The position numbers and the translations under genes were made by a program. The notes under the pieces are model-generated. The model saw nothing but the letters and a program-made list of their open reading frames with translations, searched no databases and was not told where the DNA came from. This document shows positions 1-7,574 of a stretch of 19,557 bases of DNA, piece after piece. Source of the DNA: CS3-C152 sp964347025 (GTDB lineage: Archaea > Aenigmatarchaeota > Aenigmatarchaeia > QMZP01 > QMZT01); contig CAYFWU010000020.1 in assembly GCA_964347025.1 (NCBI GenBank), positions 1 to 19,557 of the forward strand. Reading direction: 5' to 3'. Numbering within the stretch: position 1 is the first letter of the stretch; each line of letters starts with the position of its first letter.

Positions 1-510
1 AGCATTGTCAACAACCGGATATACTTCGGTTCTGAGGATGGGAATCTTTACTGCTTGGACAGTGAAGGAAAGGAAATCTGGAGACACCACTTCGGCAAGG
101 GAGGTTCATATGACGCTCCTTCCATGTACAACGGCATGCTGATAGCGTGCTCCATGGACTGCTACATGCACGTCTTAGATCCTGATACAGGGGAGGATAT
201 ATGGAGGTTCGCGACAAGCACGAAAACGCCTTCAGTGGGTCCCCCACCGCACGAGCAGTTTGAGATTATCGTCAAGAAGGAGAGCTCGGGAGAAGAGGTA
301 GTTTCACAGGAAAAGTACAAGTCAAAAGACACAGAGGAAATAAATCTTTCTGATTATCACATAACGAGCGAGTATTCGAGTGAGAGCGAGTACAAACAAA
401 AATCAGATTATGATGCATCCTTCGTCATGTTCGAGGGAATTATGGAGGGAGAGGATATATGGACATCGGATTTGAAGGATTTGAAACCGCAGACTTTGAT
501 GCAGAAATAG
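1..510 (+). CDS. PQQ-like beta-propeller protein, array copy 1 (5'-truncated by window edge)
   Basis: Open in frame 1 from the first base, so the start lies outside the window; 169 C-terminal residues are visible. It shows the last propeller blades, with the W-x-F/H docking motif (GKEIWR) and Y-x-G-S/Y-C-L-D strands, as in the PQQ_2/BamB-like superfamily. After the propeller comes a charged linker (VKKE, EKYKSK). Then four consecutive six-residue units follow, each starting S-D-Y or S-E-Y (bases 349-420). The last ~17 residues, from IWTSD to QK, are read from the same DNA as the start of the next gene. No cofactor-binding or catalytic residues can be assigned. Family membership is well supported; function is unknown. 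More copies may lie upstream. Confidence 0.9.
   Translation, partial: SIVNNRIYFGSEDGNLYCLDSEGKEIWRHHFGKGGSYDAPSMYNGMLIACSMDCYMHVLDPDTGEDIWRFATSTKTPSVGPPPHEQFEIIVKKESSGEEVVSQEKYKSKDTEEINLSDYHITSEYSSESEYKQKSDYDASFVMFEGIMEGEDIWTSDLKDLKPQTLMQK
444..510 (+). other. Junction 1: embedded RBS plus 52-nt dual-coding overlap
   Basis: GGAGG (444-448) lies exactly 10 nt before the ATG of copy 2 (459) inside the coding sequence of copy 1. From 459 to 510 the DNA is read in two frames: the C-terminus of copy 1 and the N-terminus of copy 2, the latter in the -1 frame. Confidence 0.85.
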
Positions 511-1820
511 AGGATGTCGAGGTCAAAAAGGTCGGAAAGTTCGATAGGGTTTGGAGGGCAACCCATGGAGGCAGCATAACCCAGAGTTTGCTACACAGGA
601 ATGTTTTCTATTTCTCTGCCGCGGATTCTTTTGTCTACGCCTTGGATGCGTATACAGGAAAAGAGATATGGAGGTTCAAAGGCGGCGACGTTTTTATGTG
701 TACACTCGGGATGCACAAAGAGAAATTGTATACAGGGTCGTATGACGGGTATTTTTACTGTTTAGACAAGGATAAAGGCGAGGTCATATGGAAATTCAAG
801 ACAGGAGGAAAGGTTGGAAGCGGGCCCACTTTTGCGGACGACACGGTCTACTTCTGCTCGAAGGATAATTTTGTATATGCCATTAATGTTGAAACAGGGG
901 AAGAGAAATGGAGGTTTCGGGCCGGAGACGAGATGATGTGCGTCCCGGAAGTTTTCAAGGAAAAATTGTTTGTGACGTGTTTCGATGGGAATCTCTATTG
1001 CATTGACAGAACTAATGGAGAAGAGATATGGAGATTCAAGAGCGGAGCTGAAGCGCACAACGATGTTGATTTGCTTGTCCATAAAGGAATGATATTCTTC
1101 GCTTCTTTTGACGGGAACCTTTATGCCGTCGATGTTGAAACTGGAAAGGAAGTATGGAGATACCGGGCAGCGAAGTTCGGCTGCGGTAATGCTCCTGTTG
1201 AACATAATGATATTTTGTATTACGGGACGAGGGATGGTTACCTTGTTGCGTTAACACTTGAAGGCAAAGAGATATGGAAGTTCAAAACGGGCGGACTAAT
1301 CGAAGGTCTCCCGGTCATACATAACAATAGGATTTACATAGGGTCAGAGGACACTTTCATGTACGTTCTTGATATGGACGGAAAGGAAATGTGGCGTTTC
1401 AAAACAGATGGTTACATATACGACACCCCGAAAATAAAGGACAATCTTGTCATATTCGGTTCCTGGGATTGTCACGTATACGCGATAGACGTAAACACTC
1501 ACAAGGAGGTGTGGAGGGCGAACGCGAGTACGCTTGTCCCTGCAAAAATCCCACCATCCGGGGCTGAATTCGAGATTCAGGTCAAAAAATCAGAAATATC
1601 CGAAGAAGTTAGAAAGAAAGAAAAGTACAAAGAAAAGAAAGAGGACAGCATTTCGCTTTCCGATTACCACATAACTAGCGAATATTCAACAGAAAGTGAA
1701 TACAAACAGAAGAGTGATTATGATACGAACTTCGTAATATTCGAAGGAATTATGGAGGTTGAAGAATTATGGACATCGGGTTCGAAGGATTTGAAACCTC
1801 AGATTTTGAGGCAGAGATAG
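459..1820 (+). CDS. PQQ-like eight-bladed beta-propeller protein, array copy 2
   Basis: Predicted 453 aa. The N-terminus (MDIGFEGFET, then acidic) has no signal peptide and no membrane segment, so it is probably cytoplasmic. This is unusual, because most BamB/PQQ-type propellers are exported. Nine Trp motifs of the form (I/V/M/K)WR/K-F/Y-(K/R)-(T/A/S)-G delimit eight repeats of about 40 residues, indicating an eight-bladed propeller. At ~450 aa it is shorter than PQQ dehydrogenases (~600 aa), and I see no quinone- or calcium-binding signature. The tail has a K/E-rich linker, then four S-[D/E]-Y-x3 hexads at residues 401-424, then FVIFEGIME. The start ATG lies inside copy 1, with GGAGG 10 nt upstream. 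The gene overlaps copy 3 by 52 nt. It might bind protein partners as a scaffold (inference). Confidence 0.93.
   Translation: MDIGFEGFETADFDAEIEDVEVKKVGKFDRVWRATHGGSITQSLLHRNVFYFSAADSFVYALDAYTGKEIWRFKGGDVFMCTLGMHKEKLYTGSYDGYFYCLDKDKGEVIWKFKTGGKVGSGPTFADDTVYFCSKDNFVYAINVETGEEKWRFRAGDEMMCVPEVFKEKLFVTCFDGNLYCIDRTNGEEIWRFKSGAEAHNDVDLLVHKGMIFFASFDGNLYAVDVETGKEVWRYRAAKFGCGNAPVEHNDILYYGTRDGYLVALTLEGKEIWKFKTGGLIEGLPVIHNNRIYIGSEDTFMYVLDMDGKEMWRFKTDGYIYDTPKIKDNLVIFGSWDCHVYAIDVNTHKEVWRANASTLVPAKIPPSGAEFEIQVKKSEISEEVRKKEKYKEKKEDSISLSDYHITSEYSTESEYKQKSDYDTNFVIFEGIMEVEELWTSGSKDLKPQILRQR
1754..1820 (+). other. Junction 2: embedded RBS plus 52-nt dual-coding overlap
   Basis: GGAGG (1754-1758) lies 10 nt before the ATG at 1769, and the overlap is again 52 nt in the -1 frame. 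The overlap DNA is identical to junction 4 over all 52 bases and for about a dozen bases beyond. Confidence 0.85.
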
Positions 1821-3139
1821 AGGATGTTGAAGTCAAACAGACCAGGAAGTTCGACAGGATGTGGAGAGTGGAAGGAGAGGGAGGAAGCGTGCACTGTGTT
1901 CCTATAATAAGTGACGGAATAATGTATTTCGGAAGTGCTGACAACTACGTATACGCTATTGATGTTAAAACGCAAAAGGTGGTCTGGAAGTTTAAAACGA
2001 GCGGAAAGATTTTTTATGAATTCGCTTTGGTTAACGGGATATTATACTTAGGGAATTACGATGGTAACTTCTACGCTATGAATTCCAAGACAGGCCAACT
2101 GATCTGGAGGTTCCGTGCGGGAGATCAGATACTGAGCGTTCCTTCAGTCTACAATGATATGGTTTTCTTTGCTTCGAAGGATGGGAATCTTTACTGTCTG
2201 AACAAAAACACGGGAGATGAAATATGGAGATTCAAGACAGGAGATGAGATAGCATCTTCGCCAATACTTTATGAAAAGAATTTAATATTCGGCTCGCTTG
2301 ATAAGAACCTCTACTGTGTTGATGCTGAAACCGGGAAGGAGGTTTGGAGATTCAAGACAGGAGGGGAGATAGTCAGTGATTCCCCTTTCCTAGCGAAGGA
2401 AGGAGTGATATACTTCTCTTCATTTGACAACTATCTTTACGCTGTTGACATCTCGAGCGGAAAGGAAGTCTGGAGGTTCAGGACAGGTAAATACGGCAAT
2501 TCATTCGGTCCAAGCATTCATAATGGCGTGATTTACCATGGCTCTAGGGATGGGATACTATTCGCTGTTGATTCCGCAACAGGGAAGGAAATCTGGAGAT
2601 TCAGAGCAGGTGGTATGTTTTCCACCGGCGTTCTTGTGTACCAAGACAGGTTATATTTCGGTTCAGAGGACAAGAACCTGTACTGTTTTGATTTGAACGG
2701 GAAAGAAGTTTGGAGATTTCAGGCAAGTGGTCCTTTTTATTCAAAGCCCGTTGTTTACGAAAATGTTCTGTACATGGGTTCATGGGATTGCCATGTATAC
2801 GCTCTTGATCTGGACACAGGAGAGGAAATCTGGAGATTTGCGACTAACAGCCTCGTTCAGTGTAAAGCTCCAACAGCATACGATATGTTCAAGATAGAGG
2901 TTGTAAAGTCGGATGTGTCTGAAGAGGCGAAGGCAGAGGAGAAATACAAAAAGAAGAAGGAAGAGACAGTCTCTCTTTCTGACTACCACGTCACCAGCGA
3001 GTACGAGATGGATAGCGGGTACAAACAAAAGTCAGAATACGACACGAGTTTCGTTATGTTTGAAGGAATTATGGAGGGAGAGGATATATGGACATCGGAT
3101 TCCAAGGTTTTGAGACCACAGACTTTGATGTCGAATTAG
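1769..3139 (+). CDS. PQQ-like eight-bladed beta-propeller protein, array copy 3
   Basis: Predicted 456 aa, same architecture as copy 2: acidic MDIGFEGFETSDF start, then FDRMW, then eight ~40-residue blades, each closing in a motif such as GKEVWRFKTGG or GDEIWRFKTGD. A K-rich linker (EEKYKKKKEE) precedes the S-[D/E]-Y hexads from residue 404; the third hexad here begins S-G-Y, a variant. There is no signal peptide or membrane helix. GGAGG at 1754-1758, inside copy 2, precedes the ATG by 10 nt, so translation is probably coupled to copy 2. The blades diverge clearly from the other copies while the junctions and tail stay conserved. Function unknown. Confidence 0.93.
   Translation: MDIGFEGFETSDFEAEIEDVEVKQTRKFDRMWRVEGEGGSVHCVPIISDGIMYFGSADNYVYAIDVKTQKVVWKFKTSGKIFYEFALVNGILYLGNYDGNFYAMNSKTGQLIWRFRAGDQILSVPSVYNDMVFFASKDGNLYCLNKNTGDEIWRFKTGDEIASSPILYEKNLIFGSLDKNLYCVDAETGKEVWRFKTGGEIVSDSPFLAKEGVIYFSSFDNYLYAVDISSGKEVWRFRTGKYGNSFGPSIHNGVIYHGSRDGILFAVDSATGKEIWRFRAGGMFSTGVLVYQDRLYFGSEDKNLYCFDLNGKEVWRFQASGPFYSKPVVYENVLYMGSWDCHVYALDLDTGEEIWRFATNSLVQCKAPTAYDMFKIEVVKSDVSEEAKAEEKYKKKKEETVSLSDYHVTSEYEMDSGYKQKSEYDTSFVMFEGIMEGEDIWTSDSKVLRPQTLMSN
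3073..3139 (+). other. Junction 3: embedded RBS plus 52-nt dual-coding overlap
   Basis: GGAGG (3073-3077), 10 nt before the ATG at 3088, with a 52-nt overlap in the -1 frame. The upstream stretch matches junction 1 (GGAGGGAGAGG), while the overlap itself differs at several bases. Confidence 0.85.
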
Positions 3140-4464
3140 AGGACCTGGAAGTCAAGAGAACCAAGAAGTTTGACCGCATGTGGGAGGTAGGATTCGGAGG
3201 TAGCATGGACAACGGTGTTACACTAATAAATGGAATAATATATTTCGGTGCGATGGATTTTTACGTTTATGCTGTTGATGCCAAGACAGGAAAGGAGGTA
3301 TGGAGATTCAAGACAGGAGACGGCATCTGTGAGAGCACACCCGCTGTTTCAGGCGGAGTTCTTTACGTAGGTTCTTTCGATCACAAACTCTACGCTCTGG
3401 ATGCAAAAACAGGAGAATTTAAATGGTCATTCAAGACAGGAGGGAAGATAGATATTTCACCTAGCGTTTCCGAAGGTATGGTTTTCATAGGATCTAGGGA
3501 CGGAAACCTTTACGCCATTCAAACGTCTGACGGAAAGGAGGCCTGGAGGTTCAAGACAGGGGATGAGATAGCATCCGCTCCTACAGTTTACGAAAATTTC
3601 GTGTTCACAGGATCTTTTGACAAGAATTTCTACTGCCTTGACAAGGAGACAGGCAAAGAGATCTGGCGTTTTCAGACAGGAGGAGAGGTACACAATGACA
3701 GACCACTCCTTGTAATGAAAGAAAGGATTTATTTCACGTCCTTTGACAACTACCTTTACTGCGTTGATATTCAAACAGGCAGGGAGATATGGAGATTCAA
3801 AACAGGTAAATTCGGAAATGCAGGTAGCCCGGTTTATCGTGAAGGAATCATATATCACGGTTCAAGGGACGGAATATTCTATGCAATAGAAGCGGAAACA
3901 GGAAAGGAAGTATGGAGGTTTCGTATAGATGGGGAGGAGGCAATAGATGTGATACCTTTGATATACAAGGACAGGATATATTTCGGAGCAGGAGATTCGA
4001 ATTTCTACTGCCTCACAATGGATGGAAAAGAGATATGGAGATTCAAGGCATCCGCCAACATATACAGTTCTGCAGTTGTTTTGGACAATGTAATATTCTT
4101 TTCCTCTATGGACTGCCATGTCTACGCCCTGGATGCGGACACGGGTGAAGAGGTTTGGAGGTTCGCTACCTCCACCCTAACGATATCGCCCTTACCACCA
4201 CCATACGAATCTTTCAAGCTCGAGGTCAGCAAATCGGGCGTATCCGAAGAGGTGAAAACCAAAGAGAAATATAAGAAAAAGAAGGAGGAGACAGTTTCTT
4301 TAAGCGATTATCACGTTGAGAGCGAATACCACATGGAGAGTGATTACAAACAGAAAGGAGAATACGATACAAGTTTCGTTATTTTCGAAGGAATAATGGA
4401 GGTCGAAAAGATATGGACATCGGGTTCGAAGGATTTGAAACCTCAGATTTTGAGGCAGAGATAG
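3088..4464 (+). CDS. PQQ-like eight-bladed beta-propeller protein, array copy 4
   Basis: Predicted 458 aa, the longest complete copy. It has the acidic MDIGFQGFETTDF start, FDRMW, and eight blades with regular GKEVWRFKTG or GKEIWRFQTGG closures. The linker again reads EKYKKKKEE. The S-[D/E]-Y hexads start at residue 406; the last is G-E-Y instead of S-D-Y. It is soluble by sequence, with no export signal. The start sits inside copy 3 with GGAGG at 3073-3077. The end overlaps copy 5 by 52 nt, and that overlap is identical in DNA to the copy 2/copy 3 overlap. Role unknown; assignment to the PQQ-like propeller fold is firm. Confidence 0.93.
   Translation: MDIGFQGFETTDFDVELEDLEVKRTKKFDRMWEVGFGGSMDNGVTLINGIIYFGAMDFYVYAVDAKTGKEVWRFKTGDGICESTPAVSGGVLYVGSFDHKLYALDAKTGEFKWSFKTGGKIDISPSVSEGMVFIGSRDGNLYAIQTSDGKEAWRFKTGDEIASAPTVYENFVFTGSFDKNFYCLDKETGKEIWRFQTGGEVHNDRPLLVMKERIYFTSFDNYLYCVDIQTGREIWRFKTGKFGNAGSPVYREGIIYHGSRDGIFYAIEAETGKEVWRFRIDGEEAIDVIPLIYKDRIYFGAGDSNFYCLTMDGKEIWRFKASANIYSSAVVLDNVIFFSSMDCHVYALDADTGEEVWRFATSTLTISPLPPPYESFKLEVSKSGVSEEVKTKEKYKKKKEETVSLSDYHVESEYHMESDYKQKGEYDTSFVIFEGIMEVEKIWTSGSKDLKPQILRQR
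4398..4464 (+). other. Junction 4: embedded RBS plus 52-nt dual-coding overlap
   Basis: GGAGG (4398-4402), 10 nt before the ATG at 4413, with a 52-nt overlap in the -1 frame. Identical in sequence to the junction 2 overlap. Confidence 0.85.
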
Positions 4465-5771
4465 AGGATGTTGAAGTTAAGAAAATAAGAAGGTTCGACA
4501 GGATGTTCATGGTAGGCAAAGGAGGAAGCATAGATACAGTCCCCTTCATAGAAGGGGGAATTGCCTATTTTGGGGAGGCGAACGGATACGTTTATGCCGT
4601 TAGAATAGATACCGGAGAAACTGTCTGGAGATTCAAAACAGATGATGGGATATTCGGTTCTTGTCCCATTGTAAAGAACGGGAAGCTGTACATAGGCAGT
4701 TATGATTATTACATGTACTGCTTGGATACGAAAACAGGAAAGATGATATGGAGGTTTCGTACGGGCAATAAGATATTCGGTTCTCCAAATGTTTCGAATG
4801 GTATTGTATTTTTTGGCTCCATTGATGGTTATGTTTATGCTCTGGATGCAGAGAACGGAAAAGAGGTATGGAGATTCAAAACAGGTGAAATAGTAGGGTC
4901 TTGTCCTGTAATATGGGAAGGAAGGATTTACATAGGGTCACACGATTCTAACATGTACTGTCTTGATGTTAAAACTGGAGAAGAAGTATGGAGATTCAAA
5001 ACAGGTGGAGAGGTAATGAATTGTCTGCCGTTGGCGATTAGAAATGGGGTTTTGTATTTCGGAAGTTTTGATAATTTCCTTTACGCTGTGGACGCGGAAA
5101 CAGGGAAGGAGTTGTGGAGGTTCAAGACAGGTGAATATGGCAACTCCGGCGTACCTGTAATACACAAAAATGTCATATATTTTGTTGCAAGGGAAGGGAT
5201 ACTTTACGCTCTAACCCTTGAAGGTAAAGAGATATGGAGATACAGAACTTCGGGAGCTTCCACTTGGCAAAAGCCACAAATATCGGATAAGGGGATGTTC
5301 ATTATCAGCGAAGATGGTTTCCTTTACCTGATAGATCTCGAAGGTCATGAAGTCTGGAAAAAGAGCATAAACAAAGTTATGGTCCCGCCCGTTCTCCATG
5401 AAGACAGAGTTTTTGTTGCTTCCTGGGATTGTAATTTTTACTCATATGACTTGGAAGGGAACGAACTATGGAGAGTTCCCACTTCAACCAATGAACAGTC
5501 TGTCTTCCCGCCTGCCCATGACTCTTTCAAAATGGAGATAAAGAAAGAAAGCCACATAGAGGAAGAAGTAGGTGAAGAGAGATACAAATCCAAGAAGAAA
5601 GAAGAAACTGTTTCATTATCAGATTACCAGATAACTTCAGAATACTCCACTGAGAGTGAATATAAACAGAAATCAGACTACGATGTAGATTTCGTGATGT
5701 TTGAGGAAGTTCTAAGTCTCAATCCTGATCTGATCCAGGAAAACCAATTGGTTTTCCAAAGAAGAGTTTGA
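4413..5771 (+). CDS. PQQ-like eight-bladed beta-propeller protein, array copy 5 (last, with a different C-terminus)
   Basis: Predicted 452 aa. It has the same acidic N-terminus, FDRMF, eight blades, and four S-[D/E]-Y hexads from residue 403. Blades 6-8 deviate more than in the other copies (for example GHEVWKKS and GNELWRVPTS instead of WRFKTG). Unlike copies 1-4, the protein does not end in the GIMEG/V-ED-IWTS tail. After FVMFEE it reads VLSLNPDLIQENQ and stops at 5769-5771. The junction DNA with its embedded ribosome-binding site is therefore missing, as expected where no further copy follows. The last codons contain a 20-bp perfect palindrome. There is no signal peptide. Function unknown. 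Confidence 0.92.
   Translation: MDIGFEGFETSDFEAEIEDVEVKKIRRFDRMFMVGKGGSIDTVPFIEGGIAYFGEANGYVYAVRIDTGETVWRFKTDDGIFGSCPIVKNGKLYIGSYDYYMYCLDTKTGKMIWRFRTGNKIFGSPNVSNGIVFFGSIDGYVYALDAENGKEVWRFKTGEIVGSCPVIWEGRIYIGSHDSNMYCLDVKTGEEVWRFKTGGEVMNCLPLAIRNGVLYFGSFDNFLYAVDAETGKELWRFKTGEYGNSGVPVIHKNVIYFVAREGILYALTLEGKEIWRYRTSGASTWQKPQISDKGMFIISEDGFLYLIDLEGHEVWKKSINKVMVPPVLHEDRVFVASWDCNFYSYDLEGNELWRVPTSTNEQSVFPPAHDSFKMEIKKESHIEEEVGEERYKSKKKEETVSLSDYQITSEYSTESEYKQKSDYDVDFVMFEEVLSLNPDLIQENQLVFQRRV
5738..5757 (+). repeat. Perfect 20-bp palindrome at the end of the propeller array
   Basis: Arms GGAAAACC and GGTTTTCC around AATT, inside the last codons of copy 5. A T-rich run (5774-5784) follows the stop codon. 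It could form an 8-bp hairpin that ends or protects the array transcript. A protein-binding site or a scar of an array boundary is also possible. Confidence 0.55.
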
Positions 5772-5782
5772 CCTTCTTTTTC

Positions 5783-5790
5783 TTTAAATA
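5783..5790 (+). promoter_or_regulatory. Probable TATA box for the release factor gene
   Basis: TTTAAATA in an A/T-rich 58-bp gap. Initiation ~25 nt downstream would leave a leader of roughly 15 nt containing the GGTG at 5820-5823, a plausible ribosome-binding site before the ATG at 5830. Confidence 0.5.
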
Positions 5791-5829
5791 TAAGCAAACA
5801 AAACTAAACTTTAAAACAAGGTGTTGCCT

Positions 5830-7047
5830 ATGACGAAGGAAGATATCCGGAAGAGAAGGTTGAAAGATCTAGTCGAAGAACTAGATGACTTTAGGGGTAG
5901 GCATACCGAACTGGTTTCCGTGTACATTCCTTCTGGATACAACCTGAACAAGGTTGTGGAGCAGATCAGAAACGAGCAATCCACCGCCCAGAACATAAAA
6001 TCTAAAACAGTTAAGAAGAACGTTATGTCTGCGCTCGAAAGGATTCTTCAACATCTGAAGTTGTACAAAAAAACTCCTGAAAATGGTTTAGTGATATTCT
6101 CAGGAAACATCTCGGAGAGGGAGGGAGTCGCGGACATCGAGATCTTCGCTCTGGAACCTCCCGAACCCATGAAGCAGAAACTCTACTGGTGTGACCAGAA
6201 ATTCGTGCTGGACCCTTTGAAGGATATGATAAGGGAGAAGGAGGTTTATGGACTTGTCGTCATCGACAAGTCAGAGGCGGAGATCGGGATACTTCAGGGG
6301 AAGAAGGTGAAGTCCCTGAAACATCTGGATTCCCTTGTCCCAGGGAAGACGGATAAGGGTGGATGGTCTCAGGCGAGGTACGCTCGCGTTCGCGAGGGTT
6401 TACTCCATGACTTCATGAAGAAAGTCGGAGACATCGCTTCCCAGCAGTTCAGCGAGCTCAAGGATCTGCAGGGTGTTATAATAGGAGGGCCTGGCCCTGT
6501 AAAGGACAAATTCGTCGAGGGGAAATTCATCAGGTACGATTTTCAGAAGAAAGTGATCTCGGTTGTGGACACGTCCTACACCGGTGAGTACGGTCTGGAA
6601 GAGGCTGTAAACAGATCCGAGGAGGCACTGAAGGAAGCTTCAATAATGAAGGAGAAAAAGTTGCTGGCGAGATTCTTTGATGAACTTGGAAAGGACTCAG
6701 GCCTCGCAATCTATGGACTGGAAGAGGTTGTCAAGTCCCTGAAATCAGGAAGTGTTGAGATCCTTTTGATTTCAGAACACTTAGATTGGGTAAAGGCAAG
6801 GGTAAAATGCCCTAAATGCGGAGAGGAAAGTGATATGATAATGACGAGAAAACAGGTGGAAGGAAAGAAATGCAAGAAATGCAAAGAGCTTTACGAAATC
6901 CTTGCCGAGAAGGATCTGACTGATGAGATTATAAAGCTGGCGGAGGAAATGGGAACAGAGGTAGAAATGGTTTCCAGTGAAACCAAGGAAGGGAATCAGT
7001 TGAAGGAGATGGGCGGCATCGGAGGGATATTAAGGTACAAAACTTAG
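5830..7047 (+). CDS. prf1: Archaeal peptide chain release factor 1 (aRF1), GGQ replaced by GGW
   Basis: Predicted 405 aa, the usual length for aRF1, which reads all three stop codons and triggers peptidyl-tRNA hydrolysis. Domain 1 has the NIKS stop-codon motif (55-58) and YxCxxxF (Y119, C121, F125). Domain 3 has a zinc-site pair, C327/C330 and C348/C351, and ends in the typical GGIGGILRY. Domain 2 carries GKTDKGGWSQARY: the catalytic GGQ is GGW (177-179), with TGG at 6364-6366. The rest of the loop and the following helix are normal. ATG 5830 is preferred over GTG 5821 because GGTG lies just before it and the protein then starts at the usual MTKEDIRKRRLK. The 3' end overlaps the convergent PAP2 gene by 18 bp. 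A specialised aRF1 paralogue is possible; another copy elsewhere cannot be excluded. Confidence 0.93.
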   Translation: MTKEDIRKRRLKDLVEELDDFRGRHTELVSVYIPSGYNLNKVVEQIRNEQSTAQNIKSKTVKKNVMSALERILQHLKLYKKTPENGLVIFSGNISEREGVADIEIFALEPPEPMKQKLYWCDQKFVLDPLKDMIREKEVYGLVVIDKSEAEIGILQGKKVKSLKHLDSLVPGKTDKGGWSQARYARVREGLLHDFMKKVGDIASQQFSELKDLQGVIIGGPGPVKDKFVEGKFIRYDFQKKVISVVDTSYTGEYGLEEAVNRSEEALKEASIMKEKKLLARFFDELGKDSGLAIYGLEEVVKSLKSGSVEILLISEHLDWVKARVKCPKCGEESDMIMTRKQVEGKKCKKCKELYEILAEKDLTDEIIKLAEEMGTEVEMVSSETKEGNQLKEMGGIGGILRYKT

Positions 7048-7542
7048 TCTTTTTCTGAAAACTCTCAAAACGATTATAGGAATTGCAATTCCTATGAGCG
7101 CCCCTGCAAATATATCAATTGGATAGTGTACCCCGAGGAAGTATCTTGAAAGGGCAACAGCGATCGCTATTACAAACAGGATCAAAAATTTCCTTTTTCT
7201 GAAGACCAAGAATATCGAGGTGAATACACAGAATATCACGGCTGAATGTCCCGATGGGAAGGAATGGTCTTCCATACAGTAGGGATTGCAGTCCGGTTGA
7301 TTCTCTGTGCATGGTATGCATGGTCTTCCCAATGGAATCACATACTTCAATGCAAAAGCTACGCCTGCAGTTAACCAAAGACTTATTATAAAAATTATCA
7401 GGCCCCTCTTAACAAAGTTCTTTGTTGCCAGAGAAACCCTCTTTCTGACCAAAAAATACGCAACAATCAAAACCCCTGTGAATACCAACCAAAATTCAGG
7501 CGTTCCTATCAGGGTTATCAGATACCAAATTTCCATAGACAT
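7030..7542 (-). CDS. PAP2-family membrane phosphatase
   Basis: Predicted 170 aa with about five hydrophobic helices. All three PAP2 motifs are present: K-x6-RP (K66 to R73-P74), PSGH (96-99) and SR-x5-H-x3-D (S132-R133, H139, D143). Enzymes of this family remove phosphate from lipid phosphates such as undecaprenyl/dolichyl diphosphate or phosphatidic acid. The substrate here cannot be told. Between motifs 1 and 2 lies a short loop with four cysteines (C75, C78, C85, C89), which could form disulfides or bind metal on the outer face. It lies 32 bp downstream of rpl3 on the same strand and is possibly co-transcribed. The start could be either Met1 or Met3; no clear RBS is seen, so leaderless initiation is possible. 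Confidence 0.9.
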   Translation of the reverse strand: MSMEIWYLITLIGTPEFWLVFTGVLIVAYFLVRKRVSLATKNFVKRGLIIFIISLWLTAGVAFALKYVIPLGRPCIPCTENQPDCNPYCMEDHSFPSGHSAVIFCVFTSIFLVFRKRKFLILFVIAIAVALSRYFLGVHYPIDIFAGALIGIAIPIIVLRVFRKRLSFVP

Positions 7543-7574
7543 AATTTTGTTTTATCAGATTAAAAAGAGTTACA
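7543..7574 (-). promoter_or_regulatory. rpl3-PAP2 spacer with T-run and weak TATA-like element
   Basis: On the minus strand, CTCTTTTTAATC follows the rpl3 stop. It can act as a T-rich archaeal terminator, as a TATA-like element for leaderless PAP2 transcription (ATG ~20 nt downstream), or both. Sequence alone does not decide. Confidence 0.3.

Larger units (their letters stand above)
459..5737 (+). repeat. Tandem gene array, units of 1310, 1319 and 1325 bp
   Basis: Start-to-start distances of the paralogues are 1310, 1319 and 1325 bp. All leave remainder 2 on division by 3, so each gene sits one frame back from its predecessor. Within each unit a shorter ~120-bp repeat (one blade, ending near tggagattcaagacagg) occurs eight times. 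The array continues beyond the left edge. Confidence 0.85.

Noticed and set aside
459..4464. Programmed -1 frameshifting that would fuse the five propellers into one polyprotein.
   Set aside because: The frames fit, but I see no X-XXY-YYZ slippery heptamer in the overlaps. Each overlap has its own RBS and ATG at constant spacing, so separate initiation explains the data better.
1..5771. The propeller proteins as PQQ-dependent dehydrogenases.
   Set aside because: They lack a signal peptide, are shorter than those enzymes, and show no catalytic Asp/Glu-calcium or vicinal disulfide signature. Only the repeat fold is shared.
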